Source of the DNA: Prochlorococcus sp. AG-388-A04
GTDB taxonomy: Bacteria > Cyanobacteriota > Cyanobacteriia > PCC-6307 > Cyanobiaceae
Assembly (NCBI GenBank): GCA_003279935.1
Contig: QCGL01000003.1
Location: 1-64,000, forward strand
Reading direction: 5' to 3'
Length of the DNA: 64,000 bases
Part shown: piece by piece, positions 17,352 through 28,477 of the stretch
How the letters are laid out: the number at the start of each line of letters is the position of its first letter
Position numbering within the stretch: the stretch's first letter is position 1
Translations under genes and position numbers: made by a program
The notes under the pieces: generated by a model
What the model was told of the DNA's origin: nothing
What the model saw: the letters and a program-made list of their open reading frames with translations, nothing else
Databases searched by the model: none

Positions 17352-18173
17352 ATGTATAAAGACAAAAAAACTTTTATGCATTCAAAGATTAACTATTTCT
17401 TAGTAATATTTCTATCTATAGTAATTTTAATTTTCAATGAACCTTCTTTTGCTATTAATAATCCAAATCTTTTACCTGAAGAAAAAACACCAGTTATTGA
17501 TTTAGCTAAGACATTAAGCCCAAATCAGAAAAAATCTTTAGAGGAAAAACTTAATAACTTAGAAAAGGAAAGTGGTTGGAAGATTAAATATTTATCTCAA
17601 TTCGAAAGTGTCCCTGGAATTGCTATTAAAGATTATTGGGATTTAGATGAAACAAGTTTATTAATAATTGCAGATCCTAGAGGAGGTAATTTATTAAATT
17701 TTAATGTTGGTGAAGCATATTTTGCTTTCATGCCAAGATTATTTTGGGTGGAACTTCAAACTAGGTTCGGAAATCAATATTATGTAAAAGATCATGGAGA
17801 AGATGGAGCAGTATTAGATGCAATTAATTCAGTAAAAATTTGTCTTGACAGAGGAGGGTGCCAGGTCGTTCCTGGATTACCGAAAGAACAATATATATGG
17901 ACTTTGTGTACTTCTATCTTGGGAGGATTAGTGGCAGGATTTGCTGCCGCCCCAAGAAAAGAGGGCCAAATCATATCAATTGGATTTTTAGCTCTTCTTT
18001 CTCCTTTATGGGGAATGCTATTTGGAATTTTTGGTTTAGCACCAATAATTTCCAGAACAAGCGAAATAATACCGTTATTCAAAAATGGACTTGCCTTTTC
18101 TGCCGCAGCAATTGCAGGATACCTTTTATCACAAACCGTATTCTCTAGATATGAGAAACCGAATAAAAGTTGA
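17352..18173 (+). CDS. TPM-domain protein (TLP18.3/Psb32-like)
   Basis: signal peptide, VIDLAKTLSPNQKKSLEEKLNNLEKESGWKIKYL, C-terminal TM segments. Confidence 0.8.
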   Translation: MYKDKKTFMHSKINYFLVIFLSIVILIFNEPSFAINNPNLLPEEKTPVIDLAKTLSPNQKKSLEEKLNNLEKESGWKIKYLSQFESVPGIAIKDYWDLDETSLLIIADPRGGNLLNFNVGEAYFAFMPRLFWVELQTRFGNQYYVKDHGEDGAVLDAINSVKICLDRGGCQVVPGLPKEQYIWTLCTSILGGLVAGFAAAPRKEGQIISIGFLALLSPLWGMLFGIFGLAPIISRTSEIIPLFKNGLAFSAAAIAGYLLSQTVFSRYEKPNKS

Positions 18174-18183
18174 AAATTTCTAA

Positions 18184-19032
18184 CTAAAAATCTCCATTTC
18201 TGAAAAGTATTTTTTCTTCAGATAACTCCCCTGACTCTGAATACCATCTTTGAGAAATATGTGAAATTTCACTATCTACAAACTCAACCCATGAAAAGTT
18301 TACTAATAATTCGCCCTCTATATTTTTTTTATATCTCGGAACTATTGCAGAATTCAAATAAGCTGTACCTTCTTTATCAATTTTGAACATATTTCTCAAA
18401 CCTTGATTCCTTTTTAGACGATTATGCATATGTCCAAAAATGACAAGGTCAATTTTTCTTTTTTTTTGTATTTCTGAAATTGCAACAGCTAAATCCCTAT
18501 CTCCCCAGTCACAAGAAGGCTCTTTCCAATCTTTCCCACAAATACTTTTAGAGTCTGATCCCAAGCCTGAAGGACCTGCATGTGACATAAAAACAAGAGG
18601 TAATTCGCTACTATTTTTTTCTGAACATTTAAGCATTTTATTAACTGACTCTTGTTCGCTTATGGGTCCATAAACAGCTTTAACCTCATTTGAAAGATAA
18701 TAACCACCTCCTGAACTACAGGGCCTAGCACTTAAAATATTTAATTGATTATTAAATATTTTCAAATCCCAAGCACAATATTTTTCTTGCAAAATCCGAA
18801 TCTGTTTTAAAAGAGTCTCTCCTGTTGAGTCTTTACCTCGATCATGATTTCCCAATATCACAAAAGTAGGGATTTTTATTAAATTAATCTTCTTTATTAT
18901 TTTGATATTACCATCAGAAATATCTCCAATAAATAGAACAATATCTGGTTTTATAAGCGATAAAATCCTAATATCCGCTTCAGACCACTGACCGTGACAG
19001 TCACCAACAATAGCAATTTTTAAATTTGTCAG
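18184..19032 (-). CDS. Metallophosphoesterase; start extended beyond ORF track (non-ATG)
   Basis: Continuous frame upstream of ORF start: LTNLKIAIVGDCHGQWSEADIRILSLIKPDIVLFIGDISDGN...FVILGNHDRG. Confidence 0.85.
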   Translation of the reverse strand: MTNLKIAIVGDCHGQWSEADIRILSLIKPDIVLFIGDISDGNIKIIKKINLIKIPTFVILGNHDRGKDSTGETLLKQIRILQEKYCAWDLKIFNNQLNILSARPCSSGGGYYLSNEVKAVYGPISEQESVNKMLKCSEKNSSELPLVFMSHAGPSGLGSDSKSICGKDWKEPSCDWGDRDLAVAISEIQKKRKIDLVIFGHMHNRLKRNQGLRNMFKIDKEGTAYLNSAIVPRYKKNIEGELLVNFSWVEFVDSEISHISQRWYSESGELSEEKILFRNGDF

Positions 19033-19135
19033 AATTTTTTCTATTTAAAGGCATATAATCTATTAAGAGACATTGTAAATCCTGACCAGTATAACTTCTA
19101 CTGCAAAACAGAAATCTATTCAAAACGAAAAAGAT

Positions 19136-20050
19136 TTGATTTCTGAAATTAAGGAGCTTTGCTTAAAAGCTAATGCGATAATTCTTGCTCATTATTATCA
19201 AGCGCCAGAAATTCAAGATATCGCTGATTTTATTGGAGATTCATTAGACCTCTCTAAGAAAGCTGCAAATAATGACGCAGACATAATAATTTTTTGTGGT
19301 GTCCATTTCATGGCAGAAACAGCAAAAATACTTAGCCCAAACAAAACAGTTTTATTACCTGATATTGATGCAGGTTGTTCTTTGGCTGATGATTGTCCTG
19401 CAGAAGAGTTCCAAAAATTTAGAGAAGAAAATCCAGATCATTATGTTGTAAGTTATATAAACTGTACTGCAGAAGTAAAAGCTCAAAGTGATTTAATTTG
19501 TACTAGTAGCAATGCTGTTTCATTAGTAGAAAAAATTCCTAAAGATAAAAAAATTATATTTGCACCAGATAAAAATCTTGGTCGATGGGTTCAAAAGAAC
19601 TCAGGGAGAAAACTTAAACTTTGGCCAGGCAGCTGTGTAGTTCATGAAACATTTAGTGAAGAGGCTTTATTAAAATTAAAATACAAACATCCCGATGCAA
19701 AAGTAATAGCCCATCCTGAGTGCAGCCAAAATTTATTAGTACTTTCAGATTTTATTGGTTCAACCAGTAAGTTATTAGATTTCGTTAGTAATGATAATTC
19801 TGATACTTATATGGTTTTAACGGAACCTGGAATAATACATCAAATGAAAAAGAAAGAACCTAATAAAAGTTTTATTGAAGTGCCAGATATTGATGGGTGT
19901 AAATGTAATGAGTGTCCATATATGAAATTGAATACATTAGAAAAGATTTTAGATTGTTTAAAAAACAATTATCCTTCAATTGAATTAGACCCTAAAATAA
20001 TAAAAAAAGCTTACAAACCTATAAAAAGAATGCTGGATATGAGCATCTAA
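19136..20050 (+). CDS. nadA: Quinolinate synthase
   Basis: AHYYQAPEIQDIADFIGDSLDLSKKAA, GVHFMAETAKIL, HPECSQ, CKCNECPYM. Confidence 0.96.
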   Translation: MISEIKELCLKANAIILAHYYQAPEIQDIADFIGDSLDLSKKAANNDADIIIFCGVHFMAETAKILSPNKTVLLPDIDAGCSLADDCPAEEFQKFREENPDHYVVSYINCTAEVKAQSDLICTSSNAVSLVEKIPKDKKIIFAPDKNLGRWVQKNSGRKLKLWPGSCVVHETFSEEALLKLKYKHPDAKVIAHPECSQNLLVLSDFIGSTSKLLDFVSNDNSDTYMVLTEPGIIHQMKKKEPNKSFIEVPDIDGCKCNECPYMKLNTLEKILDCLKNNYPSIELDPKIIKKAYKPIKRMLDMSI

Positions 20051-21381
20051 TTTAACGAATAAACAATATTATTATCATTATTTTTAAAAGCAGCTAATAA
20101 ATTTGCGGAATCAGGTTCAAACTGACTTACTAATTTAGTTCTTTTAATTATTTTAAGAAGTTCTTTCTCACCTGCTCTATATTGTCTATCTCTTTTAGTA
20201 CCAATTTCTCTTTGAAGAATTGGATTAGAATTCATCTTGACTTCTATGTCTGGAGTAATTCCAAACTTATTAATATCTGTTCCATTAGGAGTTAAGTACT
20301 TAGCAACTGTAACTGTTAAACCTGAACCATCCACCAAAGTTCGCATAGACTGAACAAGGCCTTTGCCGAAAGTTTTCTTACCTACTAATTTACCTCTATT
20401 ATTGTCTCTTATTGCACCGGAAACTATTTCACTTGCGCTCGCCGAACCTTCATTAACAAGTACAATTAAAGGTTTTTTTGTTAAAGCCTTACCATTACCT
20501 CTTTTTGTTTCTCTCAAACCATCTTTAGATAAAGTACTTACAATTATGCCTTTATCAATAAATTGACGAGAAATATCAATACTAGATTCTAATAATCCTC
20601 CGGGATTACTTCTTAAATCAAGAACATATCCAGAAACTTTTTTTATTTCCAGATCTTTTAATGTATCTTTCATCTCTCTTGATGCATTAGCATTAAACTG
20701 TTTTATCCTCACATAACCGATTAATAATCCATCTTTAGTTTTATTTATTTTGCTTGTCACTGATTTTATTTCTATCCTTTCTCTTAATAAAGACTTATAA
20801 AAAGAATTCCCATTTCTTAGGATTTCAAGTTTAACTTTTGTACCTCTTCTGCCCCTTATTAATTTAACTGCATCCTCAATATTCAAACCTTTAGTAGATA
20901 CATTATCGATTGATAAAATCTTATCTCTAGCTTTAATTCCAGCCTCATAAGCAGGAGTTCCTTCTATAGGGGAAATAATTATTAGAGAATCAGACTCTTT
21001 ATCTTTAACAATTTGTATTCCGACTCCAGTTAATTCTCCTGAAGTATCTATTCTCATTTGATTAAATTCTTTAGGGTCTAGAAATCTTGTATACGGGTCA
21101 TCTAAATTTGAAAGCATATCTCTAATAGCATCATAAGCTTCATTATTATCTGAATATTTTTTTGCTAAAAATTCCTTTCTTAAATTAATCCAATTAGATC
21201 TCTCAAATTTTCCACTTGAATCAAGGAAGTCTCTATATACAATTTGCCAAACGTGATCAATAACTTCTTTGTAGTTATTTTCTAAAATTGTCGCATTTGA
21301 ATGATTACTCACCAATACCCCGGAAAAAGTAGTCACTATTAAAAAGACAAGTTTTTTTTTAAATAATTCTTTTATCTTCAA
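20047..21381 (-). CDS. ctpA: Carboxyl-terminal processing protease (S41)
   Basis: PDZ domain, YVLDLRSNPGGLLESSIDI, NEGSASASEIVSGAIRDN, GKKTFGKGLVQ. Confidence 0.92.
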   Translation of the reverse strand: MKIKELFKKKLVFLIVTTFSGVLVSNHSNATILENNYKEVIDHVWQIVYRDFLDSSGKFERSNWINLRKEFLAKKYSDNNEAYDAIRDMLSNLDDPYTRFLDPKEFNQMRIDTSGELTGVGIQIVKDKESDSLIIISPIEGTPAYEAGIKARDKILSIDNVSTKGLNIEDAVKLIRGRRGTKVKLEILRNGNSFYKSLLRERIEIKSVTSKINKTKDGLLIGYVRIKQFNANASREMKDTLKDLEIKKVSGYVLDLRSNPGGLLESSIDISRQFIDKGIIVSTLSKDGLRETKRGNGKALTKKPLIVLVNEGSASASEIVSGAIRDNNRGKLVGKKTFGKGLVQSMRTLVDGSGLTVTVAKYLTPNGTDINKFGITPDIEVKMNSNPILQREIGTKRDRQYRAGEKELLKIIKRTKLVSQFEPDSANLLAAFKNNDNNIVYSLN

Positions 21382-21437
21382 AGGTCAGTACTATGCATTA
21401 AATTTTCTATTAATTGAATTATAAATTAAAAATAAGT

Positions 21438-22655
21438 TTAGGGATCAATCCATTTCCCATCATCTTTAATGAGCCGAATTAGAGCATCAACCCCTTCATC
21501 CTCAGGTACTCTTTTTATCTCCTCTTTTCTTCTGTAAAGAGCAATTGTACCTTTACCTTTACCTACATAACCGTAATCAGCATCTGCCATTTCTCCTGGA
21601 CCATTTACTATACAACCCATTATTGCTATGTCTAAACCAGTTAAATGGGAAGTAGCATTCCTCACTTTATCTACAACCTCCTCTAAATTAAAAAGCGTTC
21701 TACCACAGCTAGGGCAGCTTATATATTCAACCATTGTTTTTCGCAATCCTAAAGATTGCAAAATTGAATAGCATACTGGAATTTCCTTTTCAGGAGCTTC
21801 AGTTAGAGAAACTCTGATGGTATCTCCAAGACCTTCGGCAAGAAGTGTTCCAATACCTGCGGTACTTTTAATTCTTCCATAATCACCATCTCCTGCTTCA
21901 GTAACACCCAAATGCAAAGGGTAATTATATCCTTCTGCATCTAATCTATCCGCAATCATCCTATATGCAGCCAACATCACCGGTGCTCTTGAGGCTTTCA
22001 TTGAAATTATAATGTTATGAAAATCAAGCTCATCGCAGATTTTGACAAATTCCATTGCAGATTCTGTCATCCCTAAAGGTGTATCTCCATAAGTAAAAAG
22101 CATTCTCTCGGATAAAGATCCATGGTTAACTCCAATTCTTAAAGCTTTATTCTCCGACTTTAAAACTTCTACAAGTGGAGTAAATCTTTTAAGAATTGTT
22201 TTTTTTATAGTCTCAAATTCAGCGTTAGTATATTCAGTCCTTGTAGGATCTGATTTCTCAAAAACAAATAATCCTGGATTAATTCTTACTTTATCAACAT
22301 GTTTTGCAACCTCCATTGCAATTTTCATTCCATTGTGATGAACATCTGCAACTAATGGGGTATTTATATTGTTTTTAATTAATTCTTTTTTAATATCTCC
22401 AACAGCCTTTGCATGAGCTAAAGAAGGGACAGTTAGTCTTACTATTTCGCATCCAACTTCATGAAGTCTTTTAATTGCTAAATAAGAATTTTCGACATCC
22501 ATGGTATCTTCATTTATCATTGATTGAACTCTTACTGGATAATCGCTACCAATTGCGATATCCCCAACCATTACTGTTCTAGTTGTCCTTCTCTCAATAT
22601 GAGTTGAATATCTCCTTGAGAGACTATTCACCTCTTTTGATTGAGTAAGTGACAT
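21438..22655 (-). CDS. ispG: 4-hydroxy-3-methylbut-2-enyl diphosphate synthase
   Basis: [68 protein letters not shown]. Confidence 0.97.
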   Translation of the reverse strand: MSLTQSKEVNSLSRRYSTHIERRTTRTVMVGDIAIGSDYPVRVQSMINEDTMDVENSYLAIKRLHEVGCEIVRLTVPSLAHAKAVGDIKKELIKNNINTPLVADVHHNGMKIAMEVAKHVDKVRINPGLFVFEKSDPTRTEYTNAEFETIKKTILKRFTPLVEVLKSENKALRIGVNHGSLSERMLFTYGDTPLGMTESAMEFVKICDELDFHNIIISMKASRAPVMLAAYRMIADRLDAEGYNYPLHLGVTEAGDGDYGRIKSTAGIGTLLAEGLGDTIRVSLTEAPEKEIPVCYSILQSLGLRKTMVEYISCPSCGRTLFNLEEVVDKVRNATSHLTGLDIAIMGCIVNGPGEMADADYGYVGKGKGTIALYRRKEEIKRVPEDEGVDALIRLIKDDGKWIDP

Positions 22656-22688
22656 TAATTTCTAGAAATTCAAAAAGACTTACTCAAA

Positions 22689-23192
22689 TTATAAAGCATA
22701 TAGTTTACTACTAACATTCTTAAGATCTTTTAAAGTTAGATCATACGGTTTTTCAACCTCTTTTGAAGAGAATCTCAACAAATAAGATGGGTGAAAAATA
22801 GTAATAATTTCTCTCCCATCTTTCTTAAACCATTTCCCTCTTATCTTAGAAATTGGATTCTTTATTTCCAAAATAGTTCTCATAGCAGTCGAACCAGTTA
22901 AAATAATAAATTTCGGATCTACTAGTTTAATTTGTTGAATTAACCATGGTTTATGAATATTTATTTCTTTATTAGTTGGTTTTCTATTGTTTGGAGGACG
23001 ACATTTAATTACATTGCAAAAATATACATCCTTTTGTAAGTCAATTCCTGCTTCTATTAATAGTTCATCCAACAGTTTTCCTGATTTGCCAACATAAGGT
23101 TCTCCCTCTAAGTCTTCTTGAGCCCCAGGGGCTTCACCAATTATTAATAAATTTGCAAATACATTACCTCTGCTAATGACTAATCTTTTCAA
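22689..23192 (-). CDS. Uracil-DNA glycosylase, family 4/5-like
   Basis: LLIIGEAPGAQEDLEGEPYVGKSGKLLDELL, NVIKCRPPNNRKP, IFHPSYLLR. Confidence 0.92.
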   Translation of the reverse strand: MKRLVISRGNVFANLLIIGEAPGAQEDLEGEPYVGKSGKLLDELLIEAGIDLQKDVYFCNVIKCRPPNNRKPTNKEINIHKPWLIQQIKLVDPKFIILTGSTAMRTILEIKNPISKIRGKWFKKDGREIITIFHPSYLLRFSSKEVEKPYDLTLKDLKNVSSKLYAL

Positions 23193-23413
23193 AGCAAATT
23201 TAAGTTCAAAGTTTATAAATAATATTAAAACTAAAAACTATTAAAAAAAAATATGAACTATATAATTCGTCACTACCCATTTTAATTTCTAAGAAAAGAC
23301 AATACGAAAATAAATTAAATTAAGAAAACGACCCAAATTAAACCAATCTGTGATACTTTTACTTATTCTTAACCTATTAATAAAAAATTTTTAAAAGTTA
23401 TATTTAAAGAACT

Positions 23414-24604
23414 TTGGATCAAATGAGTGAAGTAAATTTATCAAAAAGAGCACTCTCTATTGAGCCTTCACTTACTCTACAGATAAGTGCTAAAGCTAAT
23501 CAACTCTCAAAAGAAGGAAAAGACATCTGTAATTTAAGTGCTGGAGAACCAGATTTTGATGCTCCTAATGAAATACTAAAGGCAACAAGTGAGGCTATAT
23601 TTGATGGATATACAAAATATGGTCCTGCTTCAGGAGATTTAGAACTTAGAAAAGCTATTGTTGAAAAACTTCAAACTCAAAACAATTTAAATGTTGAATT
23701 TGAAAATGTAATGGTAACAAATGGAGCCAAACAGGCGATTTATAATCTTTTCCAGGTTTTATTGAATGATGGTGACGAAGTAATTATACCTGCTCCTTAT
23801 TGGTTAAGTTATCCTCAGATGGTTAGATTGGCAGGAGGGAAGCCTATCTTCTTAAATTCTTCTGCTAAAGATGGATTCAAAATAAATATACAAGATTTAA
23901 AATCTAAGATATCTTCAAAGACGAGATTTATAATTATAAATTCTCCCAACAATCCAACTGGGAGAGTGATGCCAAAAGAAGAGTTGTTAAAAATTGCAGA
24001 AGTAGTAAGAGAAAATAAAAATATTAATATTCTTTCAGATGAGATTTACGAATTAATTCTTAAAAAAGAATTTAAACATTTAAGTTTAGCTTCACTAGCA
24101 AATGACCTAAAAGAAAGAATTTTTATAATTAATGGTTTTGCAAAGGGTTGGGCAATGACTGGGTGGAGAGTTGGTTATTTAGTAGGACAAAAAGATGTTA
24201 TTAGAGCATCATCAGCCTTACAAAGTCAAAGCACAAGTAATGTATGTTCTTTCGCTCAAAGAGGTGCTTTAGAGGCTTTAAAAGTAAACCGAGAATTCTT
24301 CTTAGAAATCAATAGCCATTATGATCTAAGAAGAGAAGTCCTTTATGAAGGTCTAAAAAATATCGAAGGACTATTTATATATCCACCTAATGGAGCTTTT
24401 TATGCATTTCCTAGATTACCTAATAATTCCATTACTTCTGTAGAATTTTGCAAGAGAATTCTTAATGATTATGGTTTAGTGGTGGTGCCTGGAAAACCTT
24501 TTGGGGATGATCAATGTATTAGAATATCTTGTGCCTCATCAAAAGAAAAAATTCTTGATGGCTTATCAAGATTAGAGAGAGGAATTTTAAATTATTACTT
24601 TTAA
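23414..24604 (+). CDS. aspC: Aspartate aminotransferase, class I
   Basis: NSPNNPTGRVM, SDEIYELI, NGFAKGWAMTGWRVGYLVG, RISCASS. Confidence 0.93.
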   Translation: MDQMSEVNLSKRALSIEPSLTLQISAKANQLSKEGKDICNLSAGEPDFDAPNEILKATSEAIFDGYTKYGPASGDLELRKAIVEKLQTQNNLNVEFENVMVTNGAKQAIYNLFQVLLNDGDEVIIPAPYWLSYPQMVRLAGGKPIFLNSSAKDGFKINIQDLKSKISSKTRFIIINSPNNPTGRVMPKEELLKIAEVVRENKNINILSDEIYELILKKEFKHLSLASLANDLKERIFIINGFAKGWAMTGWRVGYLVGQKDVIRASSALQSQSTSNVCSFAQRGALEALKVNREFFLEINSHYDLRREVLYEGLKNIEGLFIYPPNGAFYAFPRLPNNSITSVEFCKRILNDYGLVVVPGKPFGDDQCIRISCASSKEKILDGLSRLERGILNYYF

Positions 24605-24618
24605 ATTATTATTTTTAA

Positions 24619-25524
24619 ATGATTAAGCTTTTAATCAATATCAAAAAGATTATAGTAACTTCTACTCTTTTTTTTGCAACTCTCTCTTCACCCTTGAATG
24701 CAAATCCAAAAGTTTTAAAGATCGGAGCAATTCCTGATCAAAATCAAGAGGTGTTAGACAAAAGATTTAATTTATTTTCAAAAGAATTAGCCAAGACTCT
24801 AGATGTAAAGGTAAAGTATATTCCCGTTATTAATTATGTTGCTGCGGTTACTGGATTTAGAACAAATGATTTAGATTTAGTATGGTTTGGTGGTTTAACC
24901 GGAGTTCAGGCAAGATTACAAACCCCTAATGCAATTGTGATTGCGCAACGAGATATTGATAAAGAATTTAAAAGCGTTTTTATTGTGAATAAGAAATTAA
25001 AACTTGATTCAATTTCCAATAAAAATGGACTTAAAAAGCTCAAGAATCTAAGATTTACTTTTGGTTCTGAAAATTCTACGTCTGGAAGATTAATGCCAGA
25101 ATATTTCCTTAATGATGCTGGAATAAAAATAAAAAACTTTAAAGGAAAAAGAGCAGGGTTTAGCGGTAGTCATGATGCAACTATCGCTTTAGTTAATAGT
25201 GGAGCCTTTGATGCAGGAGCTTTAAATAAACAAGTGTGGGAAAACAATCTTAAAAATAATCCTAAAAGAACAAATAATGTAAATCTTTTTTGGATAACTC
25301 CTAGTTATGTTGACTATCATTGGGTTGCTCAAGGAAATCTTGATAAAACATTTCGAGAAGGTTTTACTAAAGAACTTAAATCTACAATTCTTAATTTAGA
25401 TATTAAAAAGACAGAACATAAAAATATATTAGATATGTTCAACGCAAAAAAATTTATAGAAGCAGAATCTAGTGACTATAAAAATATCGAGTTAATCGCG
25501 AGAAAATTAAAAAAAATCAGATGA
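24619..25524 (+). CDS. phnD: Phosphonate/phosphite ABC transporter substrate-binding protein
   Basis: signal peptide, IGAIPDQNQEVLDKRF, DLVWFGGLTGVQARLQTPNA; followed by ATPase and permease. Confidence 0.85.
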   Translation: MIKLLINIKKIIVTSTLFFATLSSPLNANPKVLKIGAIPDQNQEVLDKRFNLFSKELAKTLDVKVKYIPVINYVAAVTGFRTNDLDLVWFGGLTGVQARLQTPNAIVIAQRDIDKEFKSVFIVNKKLKLDSISNKNGLKKLKNLRFTFGSENSTSGRLMPEYFLNDAGIKIKNFKGKRAGFSGSHDATIALVNSGAFDAGALNKQVWENNLKNNPKRTNNVNLFWITPSYVDYHWVAQGNLDKTFREGFTKELKSTILNLDIKKTEHKNILDMFNAKKFIEAESSDYKNIELIARKLKKIR

Positions 25525-26258
25525 TTAATCCTCTTCTCGAATTAAAAGAGGTAAGCTATAAAAATAAAAATAATTTCACCTTAAACAAGGTAAGTTTACA
25601 AGTTAAATCGGGTGAAAAAATTGCCTTATTAGGTAAAAGTGGCGCGGGTAAAACTACTCTTATATCTATTCTTAACGGAACACTTAAGCCTAACAAAGGT
25701 AGCGTCAAATTATTTAATACCGAATTTGATAAATTAAACTTATATCAAAAGAGTAAGATCTCAACTATCTGGCAAGATTTAAGATTAATAGAAGATCTAT
25801 CAGCAGAACAAAATGTCAATTGTGGACTTCTTGGAAAACAAAGTTTCCTATTTGCTTTTAAAAATTTACTAAATATAAGTTCTTTTAATAAAGCTCATCA
25901 ATATATGCAAGTTTGTAATCTTAATAAATCTATTTTTTCCATAAATATTAAAAAAATATCTGGAGGCCAAAAACAAAGAGTTGCTATTGCAAGATCATTA
26001 ATTCAAGAGTCAGATATACTACTTGCTGATGAGCCTTTTAATAATTTAGATCCAAAACTAACTTCTAATATTAAAAATCTATTATTAATTACTAAAAATA
26101 AAAATAAAATAAAAATTCCTAAAACTACTTTAATTTCTTTACATAGATTAGATTTATTAGATGGTTTTAATAGAATCATTGGAATGAAAAATGGTGAAAT
26201 ATTATTTGATTTAGAGAAAACTAAATTAAAAAAATATCATTTAAACAAGATTTATTAG
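25521..26258 (+). CDS. phnC: Phosphonate ABC transporter ATP-binding protein
   Basis: LLGKSGAGKTTLI Walker A, SGGQKQRVAIARSL, LLADEPF; overlaps phnD stop. Confidence 0.87.
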   Translation: MINPLLELKEVSYKNKNNFTLNKVSLQVKSGEKIALLGKSGAGKTTLISILNGTLKPNKGSVKLFNTEFDKLNLYQKSKISTIWQDLRLIEDLSAEQNVNCGLLGKQSFLFAFKNLLNISSFNKAHQYMQVCNLNKSIFSINIKKISGGQKQRVAIARSLIQESDILLADEPFNNLDPKLTSNIKNLLLITKNKNKIKIPKTTLISLHRLDLLDGFNRIIGMKNGEILFDLEKTKLKKYHLNKIY

Positions 26259-26262
26259 GTAA

Positions 26263-27765
26263 TTGAATAAATTAAAATTAAATTCTTCTTCAATAACTTT
26301 TCTACCAATACTAGTCTGTATACCTATAGCCTATGAATTATTTTTTAATTTTCATATTGGAGGAATTGAATTATTTAAAGAATTTATTATTTCTGCCTTA
26401 AATCCAAAAATTAATCATGAAATCATTTTCATATTAGTAAAAAGATTAAATGAAACTATTTTTATTGCATTTTTTAGTTGGCTAATAAGTATTATATTTG
26501 GGGTTATTTTTGGAATATTATCTTCAGAAATTTTTTATAAAATATTAAATTTACCTTTATTTTTAAAGAGATTTTTAAATTTATTTTTAACTTTTATTAG
26601 ATCGATTCATGAAATAATTTGGGGACTTATATTAATGCAAATATATGGTATAAATTTTTCAATTGGGATAATAGCTATTTGCATTCCTTATGTTGCTATA
26701 AATGCAAAAGTTTTTAGTGAGCAAATAGAAAATATTAATCTTAAAACTATTGAATCAATTAAACAAATTAATGGTATTAAATCTTCCACTTTAATAACAT
26801 TAGTTTGGTCTCCAGTAATAGAAACCTTTAAAAATTTTGGGTTATACCGTTTTGAATGTGCCATAAGAAGTTCAGCAGTTTTAGGATTGTTTGGAGTTGG
26901 AGGGATAGGCACAAGTATATTTTTATCCTTTCAAACTTTGAATTTCCGAGAGCTATGGACTTATCTTTGGGGTTTAGCTTTTTTAATTATTATCTCAAAA
27001 GAAGTATTAAAAAAATTCAACCTCTCTAACACCTCTAAGAAATTTTTAACCTCTTTTGTAATAGCTTTATTTTCTATTAGTTTATTTTCTTTATCTTTCT
27101 TTATTTATTTTATATTTAATAAAAATGCAATACCTTTTAATTCAATCAACAATCTTTTGATATCAAACTTTAATTTTATTTCATACGATTTTTTAAAGCT
27201 ATTATTAGAAACAATATTTTTATGTCTTTTATCTACTGGAATAGCGATAAGTTTTCCTCCCATTTTTATATTGATTTTAAATAATAAAATAGGAATTAAA
27301 ATTATCAGAATAATCTCATTTTTATTTCGTTTAATACCACCGCCTGTATTAATTCTAATACTCTTAATGTTTAATAATCCTTCAATATCTTTAGCAGCAA
27401 TAACATTAGGATTACATAACGCAGCTATAACAAGCAAATTGCTTTTGGCGAATTTAGATAACCAAGATAATAAACAATATATTGCGATGAAATCATTAGG
27501 AGTTGGGAAGAGGTCTAGTTGGCTTTTCGGATTATTTGTTAAACAAGCAAATAGTTACCTAGCATATTGTGCTTATAGATCCGACATTATAATTAGAGAA
27601 ACAGCCATTCTTGGAGTAATTGGTAGTATTGGTTTAGGTTGGAAACTTCAAGAATCATTGAGTTCATTTGCATGGGAAGAAGTCATAGAGATTTTGTTAG
27701 CTTATAGCTCAATTGCAATAATTGGAGAATTAATAAATGGTAAAATCAAAAGTAATCTAACTTGA
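26263..27765 (+). CDS. phnE: Phosphonate ABC transporter permease, fused two-domain
   Basis: 500 aa; tandem BPD-type permease domains, EAA-like regions near SSAVLGLFGVGGIGTSI and RETAILGVIGSIGLGWKL. Confidence 0.85.
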   Translation: MNKLKLNSSSITFLPILVCIPIAYELFFNFHIGGIELFKEFIISALNPKINHEIIFILVKRLNETIFIAFFSWLISIIFGVIFGILSSEIFYKILNLPLFLKRFLNLFLTFIRSIHEIIWGLILMQIYGINFSIGIIAICIPYVAINAKVFSEQIENINLKTIESIKQINGIKSSTLITLVWSPVIETFKNFGLYRFECAIRSSAVLGLFGVGGIGTSIFLSFQTLNFRELWTYLWGLAFLIIISKEVLKKFNLSNTSKKFLTSFVIALFSISLFSLSFFIYFIFNKNAIPFNSINNLLISNFNFISYDFLKLLLETIFLCLLSTGIAISFPPIFILILNNKIGIKIIRIISFLFRLIPPPVLILILLMFNNPSISLAAITLGLHNAAITSKLLLANLDNQDNKQYIAMKSLGVGKRSSWLFGLFVKQANSYLAYCAYRSDIIIRETAILGVIGSIGLGWKLQESLSSFAWEEVIEILLAYSSIAIIGELINGKIKSNLT

Positions 27766-27815
27766 TTAGTAATAAAAATCTTCTCAAATCAAGTGAAATA
27801 ATTTAAAGGAAATTA

Positions 27816-28460
27816 GTGCCTGTTTTACCAAAACAATTGGTTGTAATTGGAGATAGTTCAGTATATGGGTGGGGGGATACTGAAGGAGGAGGATGGTGTG
27901 AAAGACTAAGAAAAGATTGGTCTAAATTTAATGACTTTCCAATTATCTATCCACTAGGGGTAAGAGGAGATGGAATTGAAAAGGTTTCTTTACGTTGGGA
28001 AAAAGAATGGTCATCAAGAGGAGAAACAAGAAGAAATAAACCCAAAGCTATCCTCTTAAATGTGGGTCTTAATGATACTCCAACAATTGGACAAAAAAAT
28101 GGGCGCCACCAATTAGAGATAAATGGATTCGAGTATGGATTAGAAAGATTAATTTTTGAAATGAAGTCCCAAACTCAAGTTTTTGTAATTGGTCTAACCC
28201 CAGTTGATGAAAATAAAATGCCATTTGCTGGATGTTTATGGTATTCAAATGATTTCTGTCATTCATATGAAAGAAGAATGGAGGAAGTCTGTATAAATCA
28301 AAATGTCCCTTTTCTGCCAACTTTCAGAGAAATGTACTCAGATAATAGAAGTAAGAATTGGATTGCAGAGGATGGTATACACTTAAATGCGCATGGACAT
28401 CTTTGGATTTATCAACGTCTTAAAAGTTGGGATATTCTTAATAAATGGAAGGAATCCTAA
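27816..28460 (+). CDS. GDSL/SGNH-family lipase/esterase
   Basis: VVIGDSSVYGWGDTEGGGW, LNVGLND, DGIHLNAHGH. Confidence 0.88.
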   Translation: MPVLPKQLVVIGDSSVYGWGDTEGGGWCERLRKDWSKFNDFPIIYPLGVRGDGIEKVSLRWEKEWSSRGETRRNKPKAILLNVGLNDTPTIGQKNGRHQLEINGFEYGLERLIFEMKSQTQVFVIGLTPVDENKMPFAGCLWYSNDFCHSYERRMEEVCINQNVPFLPTFREMYSDNRSKNWIAEDGIHLNAHGHLWIYQRLKSWDILNKWKES

Positions 28461-28477
28461 TTTTGATAAAAGGTAAT

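Noticed and set aside
17792-18082. Minus-strand ORF of 96 aa and plus ORF 17858-18148
   Set aside because: Both lie inside the well-supported TPM-domain gene in other frames.
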